Below, piece after piece: positions 1 to 13,167 of a DNA stretch of 64,000 nt (position 1 is the first letter of the stretch; every line of letters starts with the position of its first letter). The notes beneath the pieces are model-generated. The model saw only the letters and a program-made list of their open reading frames with translations, was not told where the DNA came from and ran no database searches. The stretch is taken from NCBI GenBank assembly GCA_013399115.1, contig VXAA01006090.1, positions 405,291-469,290 of the forward strand, written 5' to 3'. Made by a program: the position numbers and the translations under genes. The DNA is from Anseranas semipalmata (Eukaryota; Chordata; Aves; Anseriformes; Anseranatidae).

Positions 1-2350
1 AACCCAAGTATTGGACTATAAAAGTGGAATATTTCATTCTTGTAGAGGTCCTTAAGGCTGATCATGGAAGGTATGGAATTTGCAGAGTACCTGGATTACA
101 GTGCCTACTGCTTTAGAAAGGCCCACCAAAAAGATGTTACCAGAAATGAGCAAAAATAAGTTTTGCTGATAGTATTCAACAGCATAGTTGCACGTATATT
201 GATGAAACATTGCAGTTTGGCCCCACAAGCTGCATGTTCTGGCAGAGGAATCTGAATGGCTTGTTATAAGTCAAAGCTTTTGACATCTGCGGACAAGTAT
301 GAACTAGTGTCTATCCCGCAAGTAGTGGAAGGGATGTACTGCATAAATCACATCAGTGATCCATGCTTAGAGTTCTGATCAGAGAAGAACAACAAATCTG
401 TGTGATAAAGGTATGTGTGTCATCTTTTTATATAATACCATTCAGCCCTTTAACAATCCAATACCATTCTGATAAAATTATTTTTGGATTCATGCATCCT
501 GAGAAACTTTCATATTTATCAAAAACTGGCAAAGACTTTTACACCTGCATGGTGCCAGATGCAAAAGACTTTTATGTCACTGACCTGGGACAATATTTTA
601 GAAGATGGACCAATATACAAGTCAAACAAGAGCATGCCAAACACAGGATACCAGGGGAAAAAAAAAAAAAAAAAGAGAGAGAGAGTAATCTGTCCAAGAA
701 AAAAACAGGAAGGTGCAACTATGCAGCTGTAGATAATGGAAGACTGAATCTAGAGGAGGACTTAAAATTTTTGAAGTTTTCAGCACAGTTTACACCTAAC
801 TAACAGGCCTGGCCTGTACATTATGGATTCCATATTCCTGTCATTTTAGAGCATTTGAAAGCAGAGCCCTGGGAATGACTACAGCATTCAAAATCTTTGT
901 AGATTGTGGATTCCCTGGTTTTCTAGGAATTTTTAAAATATTGAAACTTGTGTTGCTGGTTAGAATTCTTGTAAACCTAAACAGAGAAAAAGCCATAATG
1001 ATCAGTGCAAGCAGCCATAGGGATATGTCTTTATGAATGTGTCTTATTTCTGAATATACATATATTTCTAATATATATATATAAAATACAGAAAATTCAA
1101 GTCTTACCAGCACATGTAGAACTTCTAGTCTGCAGTGTTTCAACATACTTCTCCCAGGCTCTACTTCCTGAATTTAGCCTGTACAGATACTCAGTCCTGC
1201 AATCACTTTTTAAATGACATTCGTATAACCTAACTCCTTAACTGAACATCATGGAGTACAATATAGAAGGATATTTTAGGTGACTTATTTTAACAGATAC
1301 TTATTACAGTCTTTTACAAGTCGATTGCTGCATGGATGCATACAGTGTACCTACCTTCCCCAGGACCTTGCAGATCAGCAGCAAGTATTTTTTGTAATAC
1401 AGAATCAAGAGTGGCCTATGTTCTCTTGTCCTCCAGTATATCCTTGGATAAGCTGTATGTGGGTGGCATTGTTTGGAGAAAAGATTAGGCAGATCCCTGA
1501 CTGATAAACATGCCATAGCTCCACCGCTGCTGCAAATTATTGTTTCATCAGAGGATCTGCTCCAGGTTTGCAAGCAATCCTGCAGACACTGCTGAATGAA
1601 GGGCATGATTCATGGGCTGAATACACAGGTTTCTAGTCCTTGGAGTGGTATTTGGTGATTTGGCAAGATACCCTAGGGCATCTCATGTGGAACTCAACTC
1701 CTACCTCACAGCAGCTGATTCAAGCCTTTAATGTCTCTAACATGGAGTCAAATTTACATTGAGCAACTAAATGCACTCTGAGCATCTTTTCAGAGGATCG
1801 CACTGAATGTTGAGTATTTAATTCTTTTATGCTTATTTGGAAATAATTATCTGCCAAGCAATACAAACAAGTAATCAACCAAACAAGACCACCAGGGTTT
1901 CTGTAACTGAGACCTTAGGCATAATTGTTTATCTATGGAGGATAAAACACAGCCATTTATCTATGTTAACCTTTGACTACTTTCTTAGTCACGTGGAACA
2001 GCTTATTAAAAAAAGAAAGGGTGATGTAAAGGGATAACAGTTACTCCGAGGAGGTTTGCAAAATCGGGTTGTCAATGTTTCCTTCAAGCCAAAGAGGTCG
2101 CTTAGAGTCTCGTAGTTAAAGTCAGTCTTTTACATCAAGCCTTCAGTCTGCATTCCCGATTGTCATAAATACAGTTGATACTTGTTATTATTTATGCCGT
2201 AGTACTTTTCCGAGTGCGTTAGGGGTTTGTGGAAATACAGCAAGAAACAGATTTGCTGCTATGGGGACAAAACGTGCCTTCCTAACTCAAGAAGCTGTCC
2301 CCCTGACAGCTAGAGCTGGTAAGCATTAACGGAGTTTCATCCATTGCTCA
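1..2350. other. AT-rich noncoding DNA before the CpG island
   Basis: No gene is recognisable here. There is an A17 run at 658-674 followed by (GA)5 to about 685, and a (TA)n tract at about 1071-1084. A good splice-donor-like sequence, AAAG|GTATGT, occurs at about 409 on the plus strand, but I see no convincing acceptor before it. Open frames in this stretch are short and unlike any family I know. From about 2041 the sequence gains scattered CpGs on the approach to the CpG island. Confidence 0.6.
658..685 (+). repeat. Poly(A) followed by (GA)n
   Basis: Seventeen A residues run directly into about five GA units. It is a purine-only simple repeat. It could be an old retroposon tail or plain slippage; no retroposon body is recognisable next to it. 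Confidence 0.8.
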
Positions 2351-2565
2351 TACCTGACCGCAGCGCGCTGCGGAGCGCCCTGCTATGGCTTTTTGCCCGG
2401 AATAACGGGAGAGCCGAGCTTGGCTCGGGGAGAGCAAGGGCGAGGGCGTGCGCACCCCTCCGCGGCTCGGCCCGAGCCCCCCGTTCCCCGCGGGCCGGGG
2501 CGCTGCGGTGAGAGCTCCCCCTTCCGTTGCGGAGAGCTTTCACCGTCGGTCATGTTCTCGTTTCA
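2351..2565. promoter_or_regulatory. Small CpG island, candidate promoter
   Basis: By hand count there are about 27 CpG dinucleotides in roughly 210 bases, in sharp contrast to the CpG-poor AT-rich flanks. The segment holds a TGCGCA core within GGGCGTGCGCACCCC (2445-2459), which resembles an NRF1 site. Splice-donor-like sequences leave the island in both directions: CGGTCAG|GTATGAG on the minus strand (exon edge at 2354) and CTGCG|GTGAGA on the plus strand (exon edge at 2507). CpG islands of this kind usually mark promoters in birds. No TATA box or recognised first coding exon is visible, and the open frames across the island are what GC-rich DNA gives by chance. A noncoding RNA promoter or an alternative gene promoter are both possible. 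Confidence 0.5.
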
Positions 2566-2790
2566 ACCCGAACATCTGCTTCCCTGCCAGACCTCGTCAG
2601 TGCCCTATTTAACTCGCATTTCCATCTTAAATGAACGTTATTCAGCTGTTTTCTTTTACTGCTTATTATTGCTTTGTGCTGCGGCTTTCCATTGATTAAG
2701 ATAAAAATCAATACCTCTTCCACAGAAAAAATTCTGAATAAGCTGAATGCAAATAATGCAATCATCAAGGCACCATCTAAATTAAAGTGG

Positions 2791-2810
2791 AAAAAAAAAA
2801 GGGGGGGGGG
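2791..2810 (+). repeat. A10G10 homopurine tract
   Basis: Ten A residues are followed directly by ten G residues and then by CATGC. The G run could support unusual DNA structure and is also a place where length is often wrong in assemblies. Confidence 0.85.
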
Positions 2811-3882
2811 CATGCACTACATACTGAGATCAACCTTCTCTCTTTATGGACAGTTGCAATGTAGAATCATTGGCATTTATGGTCTGAGTGAAGTTTTGTT
2901 TAAATTGTCATCAGCTTTTGTAAACGTGGAAAATACTTCTTGGAATGATTTATACACATGAGCTTATTTTTAATTAATTAATTTATTTACTTCTTTCATT
3001 TCAATATGCTCACAATGTGAGCCTGAAATGTGTTTCCCTGGCAAGGTCCAAGCACAAGCATGAACTTGCAATGCTTGGCTTTCAAATACACTCAAGAATA
3101 ATTTTGGTAAGAGCTATTTGTGTTGGAAATTGTGTTACTATTTCTTATTAATCTGCCTCCTTCTGTGTCATTATGTCCTTCTCTTTTTCCCCAAACTGAC
3201 TGGTTCATCTACTTAAATCCTACTCTTTGGGGAAAGGACAGTCATCTGCTCAATGCTTTTACAGCCCATAGTACAGGAAGGTCCTGACCTGACTGGTCTT
3301 TGGCCTTAGAATATTTTCAAGGAATTTATTATTTATTATTCTTGGGCATAATATATCATGGACAATTTCTATTGCTCTCATGTTTTATCGAAGGTTATTT
3401 TTTATCCCACTTAAATATGACTTAGTTGCCCTCAGAGTATCAAGTTTACAGTACAGCAGCTTCTGCAATAGTCATGATAAAGATTACATAGAATAATGGT
3501 TGTGTTACAATAAGACATGAAGAAATACTGTAACATCTTGAAGACTTGCAGTGGCAGCACAAATGACACAGCACGATGACATTTTCCCCTTGTTTGGACA
3601 CTGCTGGGTAGCAAACATCTGAAACAAAAATCCTGTTTATCCATAGACAGTTTCAGTACAGTGCACGCTTCTCTGAGCCTGCCTTCGTTCAACCCTGACC
3701 AAGGATGAGTGAGCACCATTCTAAATATGAAGGCACCTCAATTTTCACGCTTATTCAATCCTGGGCGTCTGCTGAGACTATGCTAGTAAAAGTGCCATAT
3801 ATAAAAATGGCTTTATGATATGCATTTGTCCTCAGAAAGTCCAACTGCAACAGTAACTGATGTGTCTGCATAAAGCATATTT

Positions 3883-3906
3883 GTGTGTGTGTGAGAGAGA
3901 CAGAGA
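3883..3906 (+). repeat. (TG)n(GA)n microsatellite
   Basis: A short TGTGTGTGTG run passes into GAGAGAGACAGAGA. It is a compound dinucleotide repeat with no sign of wider function. Confidence 0.7.
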
Positions 3907-4315
3907 ATATCTATCTGCAAGGAGATTCAAACACAATACTGTGCACAGACAAGTTATTTGAATATCTATCCCTTTATGTTTGAAAGTTCTGGGCTGTGCA
4001 ACTAGCAATTTATCTGCCTTCCCACAGTGTTTTAGTTTTAACAGCCAGAAAATGCTCTGAACACTCAGCCTACCAAATCTTCAGGACTGTAAGAGCTCAA
4101 GGCAACTCTACTGTCATGTATTTTTACACCTACAAATTAATGGAAAGTGCTATCTTTTTCATTTAGTAGTATTGTCTTCTCTATTTGGATTTATTCTGTA
4201 CCAGAGAAAATGTCTTTAGAATTTCCAGGCAGGAAGGCAGGCAATATAACAGTCATGAATCTTTTGGGGAACAGATCTTAACCACACTGGATATTTAAAT
4301 TTTCACTGCATCTTT

Positions 4316-4352
4316 AAAAAACAAACAAACAACAACAAACAAACAAACAAAG
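4316..4352 (+). repeat. (CAAA)n/(CAA)n simple repeat
   Basis: Units of CAAA are interrupted by CAACAA. This is a low-complexity tetranucleotide/trinucleotide tract following TTTAAAAAA. Confidence 0.8.
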
Positions 4353-7300
4353 AAAACCCACTCCTCCTCCTTTTCAAGTTTCAAATCTTAATGCACGACC
4401 GTCAAAGTCCCTTTTAGCTCAGTTTTCTCCACATAAGAACCTGACATGGCTGGTGTCTCTTTACCAGCCCTCCTTCTATGTTAGTTTTTGAATCACTGGA
4501 TGACTTCAATGAAAATTTTCAGAAGTCTCAAAGATACAGGTTGTTACAAGTTTTATGAGCTTCATGCGTAGGTTGAGGACAGAGGCCTACCCGTTGCTGC
4601 TGGGGTTAGGGAAGCCAGCCCATGTGAGAGCTGCTGTTCAGTGGCACACGTGCCCACTGCCTGGCCAAGCAGCCAGCAAATGCCAGCCAGGCCTTTGCAG
4701 ACTTCTCTTCACCTGGCAGCATAAGCAAAATGTAGATGGGGGGCACAGGAGGGAACCGATGCTCTGGTGGATACATCAGGGAGGTTTTGCAGGGGATGAG
4801 CTAATGACAGGAAAAGAATAAGAGGATGTTATGGTTGAAGGCAGTAAGTTCAGGGAGAGGCAACTGCAGGGGTGGCAACAGAAGGGTTTGTGTAAGAGGA
4901 AACCTAGCCAGAGGGGCTGATTTTGGAGAAGATGTAGGACTCAAGTTGATAGGAAGCAAGGCCGCCTTAGTACAGTTGTTACAACCCGCTTACTGTAAAT
5001 GTAATTGCTTGTAGACAATAGAAGACAATAATTGTAAATTACGAAACGTAATGCATAAACTGTAGTTCATGTATAACATGAGACAATATCCTCCCTGTTA
5101 ACAGGCTTGAAGTTTAATGTCTTACTAGATTATCATGCCAATAATGAAGTTTCGTTATTTAAAAGAGATACATTATGGGAAAAACAATCATAGCAGCAGT
5201 ATTCAAGTAGTTATCCACTCTGCAGTTTCCCCATATTTCCAAGCTGTTTGTTGTTTTAAAAGAAGCTATAATTACATTCAATACTTCCCAGTGCTCAAAA
5301 ACTGGAATTGCTTGGCTTTCCACTAGGTTATTATCCTGCAGTAAACATGGGTAAGGTGTTCAGTGCAATCACAAATAAAAAAGAAAATGGTCTGGTCAAC
5401 ACTATCCCATTAAAATGATGACCACAAAGCAGAAAAGATTGAAAAACATTTCACTTTTTTATTAACTGTTGAAGAATATTAACTTACCCATAACTCTACA
5501 CCAACGGTATAAATTTAGGCAGTGTATCTAGACTGTTCTTCCTCTAGCTTGAGATAAATACCTAGTCTCATAAGAAGTAGCTCATTTTACTAACGAGACT
5601 AGATCCCTATGCCACTAAAATACTGGCGACTCTAAGGAACAAGGCACTATACTGAGACCTAGGAGACCCTGTATAGGTACAGCATTATCACAGAATAGCT
5701 GACTCTCCATTTCCTCCATTTCATTTTGCTCGTTGGTTTTCTTCTCTAAGATAGATCATGTTTGCCAAAGGAAACCAAAGGAAGAAAATAACCTCAGAGG
5801 TAGGAAAACTGTGGACAAGAGTAACTAAATCTTAAAACCATGGGAAACCCAAGATGCACAGATCCAGAAAAAAAATGAGAATTTCCATCCCTAGTGTAAT
5901 TTCCTTGGGAATGTGCTCCAGTCAGTGCCGTTTGCCAGAATGTCAGGAAGAAAAGTTAGATGCTGTTGTGAGTGAGCACCTGACAAAGTGTCTAGGTATA
6001 TGACAGAACGTTTTCCGCATCGACAGAGATCCAAGTCAGAACAAAACAGTTAATCTCTCTCTTAGAAGACAGTGCTGAATATTTTGGGATATTCTCTCTG
6101 GATGCCAGCCCACAGACTCCTTCTGGAAACCAGCTGCTGTAAGGAAATTAGGGTATTCATAAAAATAGCTAAGGAGGGAGCAAGAAGATCAGAGCAGACA
6201 ATTTCGACAACAGACAGAAAGAGAAACAAATGTCGTGGAGGAATACAAAAGATCATTTTCTTCCTTTTGCAATGGTGCTAGCATGAGAAAAGGAAGTGAA
6301 CAAATAATATATGTATGAAAATGGTAAAAGCAAATGTTTATGGGAGAAAAAGCCACTACTTTAAACCCTGTGCTCATTTTTTCTTCTGTAGTCTTAATAT
6401 GAGTGCAATAAAAATTACATTGCACAGACAGTGCAGGCTATATTTTCCTAGAATATATTAGCACAGAATTTGTGTTCGTAGTTGCGTGACTGATCACAAA
6501 GCTTTGTTTTGGCTGTGTCAAGAAAAGGCTGTTATAAATTAGGGAACTTGCTGAACCCTAAAGAATATACTTTATGGTTAGAGAGAAAATACCACCTTGC
6601 AGAGGGACTTCTTAAACGGTATATACCACTTGGGTTCCCAGAATACAGCCTTGCACTGGGCCTTCATGCTAGGGAATGAATTCAAAACTTTTTCTCATCA
6701 ACCAGATAAGGGTATATTAAATTTGGAGGTAAAAATTCATGCATTGTGGTGTAAGTCTGTGGAGCCAAAGCGAGGTAGGCTTACAGCAATATTCAGTAAA
6801 GCTCATGTTAAAAATACCTTTTTATAAGTGACCTTTCCTTTAGAATTTCTGTGATAACACTTGGGGATTTTACATTAAGTTTCTTAGTATAAAATTGAGC
6901 ACTGAACAGACTTTTAGAAAGATTATGGCGCTAGAGGGATATTTAATGGTGAAATCACTTACTGTAGTACTCATTTCTGAGAGCAAAGGTCTGAAGTGAA
7001 ATGAATTTGGTGATCTTAGATTAGTCCTCAGTGGCCAGAGGTCCATGTCTGAAGTCAGCTACATGTATAATTAGGTATAATTTCTACATCTGTTCAATAG
7101 AGGTTAATTGAACTATCACAATAATTGAATTCCTGGACTTCTGATTTTTCTATTCAATGTGTTCCTGTGAGATGCGAGCCAAGTATTCATCATCTAACAC
7201 ATTTATAGGAAATTCCTGTTGCATTTGGTATTTGGTTTGTGGGTTAATACAAGGTAGCGGCATTTTTCAAATGTCCGAGCACAAATACACATCCAATCTT

Positions 7301-10300
7301 CCAAAATAAATAAGCAAAAGAAAGAGCCACAGGTACATAGATTCTATACTATGGGTTCCTCAGATCTTAAAGAAACAGTCAAAAGCAGATAGGTTACCAA
7401 CTGACAATTAGAAAAGCTCTAATAATCTTACCCCTGTATTCTGCAAGAATTTCACTCTTCTTGTGGTGGTATTTTAGCTTAAGATTGTGTTATGAGTATT
7501 CAGTAAGTAAAAACTGGGCATTAATTTTGAGCTTAGAACAATACAGCTTTATTTTCTTTCTACGATCACAGGTGTGCAAACACACGACAAAAGCATATGC
7601 ATGAATGCGGTGTATACTTACTATTCTGTGTATGCAAGCAGTTACACACATTTTACAAGGCTACTGCTCACTCACTCAGAAAACTAACAGGTTTTCTTTT
7701 ACCGCTTCCTTATGAGAAAACAGTAGACAGGCACCATGATGAACTGCATCCATTTATGCATTCACCTGGGATCTAACATTATTGGATTATTCTTGGCTGA
7801 CTACACTTGCCAGACCCACTTTTTAATTTTTTAAGGAAACAACATTTGCTTTTCATTTATTGAGTTTAGCATTTAGACGGAATACAGACTTTTGATATTA
7901 AAGTTCTCTCTGCATTGAAACAGACAAGCTAGTGTGAATAAGTTTTTTCACAGAATAGAGAGGAAACACTTTCTCCATTCCCATTTAGCCATAGGCTTCC
8001 CAGCTAGGACCACAACAGCGATGTCAGAGATGGTCAGGAGATGGAATTTCACCAGAACTACTTCAGGAATGTAGACATCTCATTAAAAATAATCAAAAAT
8101 AATTTTATTTTGACTGAAAAAAAAAATTGATTGGAAATACTGCCATACTGTCTCAAGGGCTTTATGAACATTAAGCTTGAGTAACCCTGAGTCAGCTAGG
8201 TTGGACTACTTCTCTCATGGTACATCAGTTTGATATTAGTAGTGTTGCCTTGATGTAGTATGGGAGTTATGGGAGTTACTGCCTCTCTGGGCAGTCTAGC
8301 TCATAGTTCAAAATAGAGACAAGGCACAAATATATCACAATTTCCAAATTATTATTTTAATTTTTTATTTCCTTAATTCTCTCCAACTCTTCAACTTTTT
8401 GCTTATAAATGATTTTTTTTTAACTAAAAGTGCAAGTTTCTGAAAAAAAGTTTTGTTATCAATCAATTATATTTTTAAATAAAAAATAATTTTCTGGAGA
8501 ATGTCTTGTTAACAACCTATTAGAAACAAGACTGGTGTTACTACCTGATTTAACACAAGTCTGTAACTAGTCATTTCACAAACTTTTAGACTTCGTCAGG
8601 CTGGTGGGATTGAATCCAGTGGTGTTCCTATTTGGACAAGCCTAGTCAAAAGCAGTGCAAAGTTTCAGGCACAGAGAATGCAGGACTGATCCCTGTGAAC
8701 ACAGTTAACATTTTTCGCAACTCAGTCCCATAAACCAATTTTAGTGATGCAATGAAGTTCACTGTCTGCTAAGTCATTGTGAATCATAAAGTTCCCATTT
8801 GTGTGGTATAAATCAACATAACTATTCAACAATTAAATCTACAATGAATATATTTTTTAAATTACCAAGCATTATGTTTCATTTTACAAGCTTGCACATG
8901 CAATCTTTATAGCTTACTGTCATGTAATGCTTTATAAATGATATTTGATAAACAACAGCTGTATAATCTTAGAAATATTCATCAGGAGGCACATGTATCC
9001 ATGGTAAATCACTTTTGACTTGTACAATGCTGGTGGCTGGCGTATAATCTTCTAACTGCTTGCATGTGGAACATAATAGGACATGGCACTATGCTTCTGC
9101 GAGACCAAAATACATTCTGAAAACATACTTGGGTATCAATTGCAAGCAAGAATGAAAAACGTTTGTCAAGTGCACAGTTCCAAAGTGTAAATCTCATAGT
9201 AGATGCTATATTTATGGTACACCACTATGCATATTTTGCATACTGTTTATTTTTAAATTGAACTTCATTGCACTCATTTTCACAGTTTATTGGCACTGAA
9301 ACCTAAAGCTTAGTGAAGATGTGGTATTAGGGATTGTTTTTGCTCTCCCATAAGCTAAAACGAGCTGCAACTCCTGTACTTCTCTCAGCTGTTAGATTTC
9401 TACTAATTCCCTAGATTGTGTCATAGTTTATTTCCTATCTGCTAAATGTGTTTCAGCTTTCAGAAAAGTTCCTGTGAGGCAGAATATAGAATAAGAGGGA
9501 TCAGCTATTTTTTCAGATGCTTATGTACAACTTCTGCAGAGCCACCTACCATAGTCCTTATGCCACAGTGAGTTTGGGTGAGGAAGAGATGAAGAACGCC
9601 ATCATGCACATGCTGATGGCAACCTAGCAGTGTTGCTGGTACATAGCTGTTGGACTAAAGAATTAAAGTGCTCAGTGATTGCTACCTTTGGGCTCTTCGC
9701 TGAATTGAACTGCTTGTTACAGCAGCCTCATCTCTGTTTTATTGAGACCACGCAGTTTGTATTCAACATTTAAGCTATACAGTTACAACTACTCTTCATG
9801 AAGCACCACTATTTACACTTAGGATCATCTGAGAAAGCCAAGGTCTAAGGTACAAACAGCATCGACTCTACTCCCAGTAATTTCCATGACAAAGGTTATG
9901 CTTTTTTATTTATTTTAAAATTGGAGATAGGATTCACCTCACCTAATCATCTAAAAGTATGATGCCTACTGCACCCTCCTTATCTAGGCTTCCTGTAATA
10001 CCCAATGGAGAGAAACAGACCAGTTAATTAAGAATCCAATTAATCCCATCCTAAATAGTATCAAAGAAAAGTGGATGAAGCTCCCTGTGGAGGGCTCTGT
10101 CCCTCTCTGTAGACTCTAGAGACAGCCTGAAAGGCTTCCTTAGAGTAGACACACACTTTTTACAGGGTCGTATGAAGTGAGAGGAGTGCTGCCAGCTGTG
10201 TCCCTCATAGCTGCTGTGCAGTACCAACCACAGCTGCCCTTAACTACAGAGCACACTGTTTTTGTGGGCACATGGCAGAATTTACCCCAACTTTGCAAAT

Positions 10301-11439
10301 CAGACATAGTTCAGGAAAGCAGTCTAGTTTACCCGGTCTGTTGCGTCAACCTAAAATTAAGAAATTAATCCATGAGTAGGTAAATAGCTTTCATTTGATG
10401 TACATGAAGTGGTAGGAAGTTTTTACTTTCAGGATAACCCTACAAGATCTGGAGCTTTCTCAGGAAGATGCTGTGTGAAAAGGCTTTCTACTAGTTGTTC
10501 GCATCCATGATAGTCACTTAATAGAATTTGCAGTCTCTGCAATTCTGCATTTGTGTCCGAGTTATGCCAAAACATCTCAGGTTTTTGACAGCAGTTAAAG
10601 GATTCTCTTTATATCCTCTTATCTCCACCCTGAATAGAGGAAAAGCTGGAGCATGGCTTTTCTTATTGTACAGAGGCAGAACTTAAGTAGGGGCTCTGAA
10701 CAAAGGAGAAGCTGCAGAGAAAACCTCCCAGCAGCCAATTTAAGAGAGGAGCTTTGGGCTGAGGGGGATACTACATACCTCTGAGACAAATTGACAAAAA
10801 TCAAGCACTTTTTCTCATTTATCAAATCTGAATTTAGGAATATGAGTCACATAAGAAAACAAATTTGGTAACTTTGATTCTTGCTCCTTAGAATTAATCA
10901 TTACAAAGTATAGAAGATACAGTTTCTTAGCCATTTTTTTTCAGTCCTGAGGAATGTCAGCAAATTCATTGGAACCCTCTCGCATGTGTTGGCATCTCTG
11001 GTTGTGTGTTGTGTCCATATCTGTTGTGAACAGACACAGCTCCTAATTGATTTACCCCTCTAACCTGTTTTGGGCCTTTGTAAATCTATGTAATGTGGTT
11101 TTCAACTGTTTCACTTATTTTAAACATTTCTATGGCCTGTGGAAATGAGGACCGTATGTGTGAAACGCAATCTAAGAGTTGCTGAACCCATTTGATCCCA
11201 GAAGATATGCAGAAGGGCTCTTATCACTCAACACCTTTGCAGAAATAAGAGCAAGTAATAAAAGTAAAAACATAAAGTTAAAATGTTTCTTCAGTTAGGA
11301 ACATACTAAATTTATATGTTGAAACCAGCAGAGAAAAAGGCGAGTATTCATGATTAGAAGTCACACCTCAGTTCACTATTATTGTCACACTGCTAATAAT
11401 ACAGGACAAAAAAAGCTCTGTAGTGTACATTACTGCCAA

Positions 11440-13167
11440 TTAATTCTTACATATACAAGACCAAGATTATTGCCGTCTTTGCCTCTAGTTCTTCTGAAAT
11501 GCTTTTGAAACAGGGTCACCAGAGCTGCTTGCAGTGTTAAACCTGTCACACATCTGAGTTTTATTAAGATGTTTTCTGTTTTGTTCTCGGTTCCTTTTCT
11601 AGGAAGTCCTAACACTCCAGTTGACATCTGTGAACCCCTGGCTGGTGGTCTTGCAGAATGAACCCCAGTAACCTCAGCTCTCTGTACAGAATGGAGGTAG
11701 TTCATTCAGAGTCCATTGTTTTTATAATCAGGATGGATTTACTCCAAATGCATTATCCTGGACTTACTGATACTTAATTTCCCTTGCCATGTTATTCCAC
11801 CGTCCTTTCCAGTAAGCTCTAGAAGTTCTTGCTATCTTACATCCCAGGAAGCTCCTCTGCCAAGTAGTCCGGGAGAATGATGAATGGTGTAAATCCCACT
11901 ACTGGTATTTAGGGGGCCTGTTGGTTGAGCAAGTTGACTACTTACGGTTATTCTTTGTCATCTGTCTTTAAGTCATTACTAATCCATGGCAACAGCTTCC
12001 CATCAATTCCATGGTAATTTATTTTGTAGAAGCCTTTAATGAGGGAAAGTGTCAAAAGCCTTTTAAAAATCCAAATACCTTGTAGCATTAGGATCACTAT
12101 AATCCGCATGCTTGTTGACAGCTTTAAAAAAACTCAAATACATTTCTAAGGAACATCTTCCCCCAGTAGAAACTGTGTGTTATGCAATATATTGTGTTTG
12201 TCCAGGTGTCTATTAATCTCATCCTTTATTACGTTTTCCCATTTTGCCTGTAGAGAAACCAGACTTACAGTCTATAGATCCAAGATCTCTCTGGAGTCCT
12301 TCATAAAGACTGGTGTCACATTTCCCACCTTCTGTTCCTCTGGCAATAGGTTAGACACCACAGTTAGCAGTTTAGCAATTTTATATTTGTTATAAATCTT
12401 CAGTGAATACCATCTGTTCCTGGAGATTTCTTACTGTTCAGTATGTCAATTTGCTCTAAAGCCTTTTCTATTGACACTTGAATTTGAGCCAGTTCCTCAG
12501 CCTTATCTCCCATAAGGAATGACTGATATCAGAACCTCATTCTCTTCCGTAATGAACACTGATGCAATAAATTAATTTAGCTTTCCTGCAATAGCCTCAT
12601 CTTCCTTGAATGTTCCTTTTATACCTTGATTGTCTATTGGTCCCATCTGACTCTCTGTCAGGCTTTCTGGTAACCGTATGTCTGAAAAAAGTTTTATTAA
12701 TAGGTTACTTGTCCTTACTGTTACTCGTTCAAATCCCTTCTGGCCTGTCATATGGTGTCTTTACATTTAGGTTGCTACTGTTTACACTCCTTCTATTCTG
12801 TTTGTTAAGATGTAACTCCCAATTTTCACTTCCAATAGCTTTCTCTGATCTACTATTTAACATAGGTCATGTGCTTTTCTTTCTAATTTATATTTTTAAT
12901 GTTAGCATGTATTTTCTTCTTTATCTCTAATATGGAAATTCTCTGAATGGTCTCCTTTGTAACCTGCAAGTATTTTATCCCACTAATTGCTCCTTTTAAT
13001 TTTTGTTTCACTAGTTCATAATTTTATATTGTACCTGCTTTTAAATATTTTGTTGTTGTGGCAAATTTGGGGCCTTTTCCCTTCCTATAAGGATAATGAG
13101 TACGCTCACTTTTAGAGTATTCTGTACAGGTATACATTGTTCCCTAGGTAGCTGCTCCATAGTCATT
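11440..13167 (-). mobile_element. Old CR1/L3-type LINE relic (reverse transcriptase part)
   Basis: Read on the minus strand, this stretch follows the order of a CR1-family ORF2. The LPEEQKVGNVTPVFMK segment lies at about 12307-12350 and matches the family's 'GNVTPIFKKG' block. An AFDTFPH segment at about 12041-12063 matches the 'KAFDxVPH' block of reverse transcriptase. Stretches resembling the 'hlgkn' region (about 11720-11760) and the 'LWSPxxKKD' region (about 11455-11540) follow. Upstream, 12550-13167 resembles the spacer between endonuclease and reverse transcriptase, ending near 13167 in a 'CTAGCTGCTCC' word typical of this family. The copy is full of stops and indels, so it is a fossil. 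Both edges are approximate and no 3' end is seen. Assignment is from remembered consensus and not a search. Confidence 0.72.

Larger units (their letters stand above)
2566..11439. other. Long AT-rich unique noncoding stretch
   Basis: About 8.9 kb without a recognisable gene. Simple-sequence tracts are listed separately. The part at about 8336-8480 is very AT-rich, with long T and A runs of the type seen in matrix-attachment regions, but this is composition only. Open frames are all under about 100 codons and match nothing I recognise. Confidence 0.6.

Noticed and set aside
64..375. A frame beginning MEGMEFAEYLDYSAYC with a later in-frame stretch KYELVSIPQVVEGMYC, suggesting a decayed gene
   Set aside because: Two or more stops interrupt it and I could not match it to any family; a decayed retrocopy cannot be claimed without a search.
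2337..2695. Open frames across the CpG island on both strands
   Set aside because: Arginine/alanine-rich translations typical of CpG islands; the minus-strand frame does not begin with ATG.
8336..8480. Very AT-rich stretch considered as a matrix-attachment region or origin
   Set aside because: Composition only; no specific motif set distinguishes it from other AT-rich parts.
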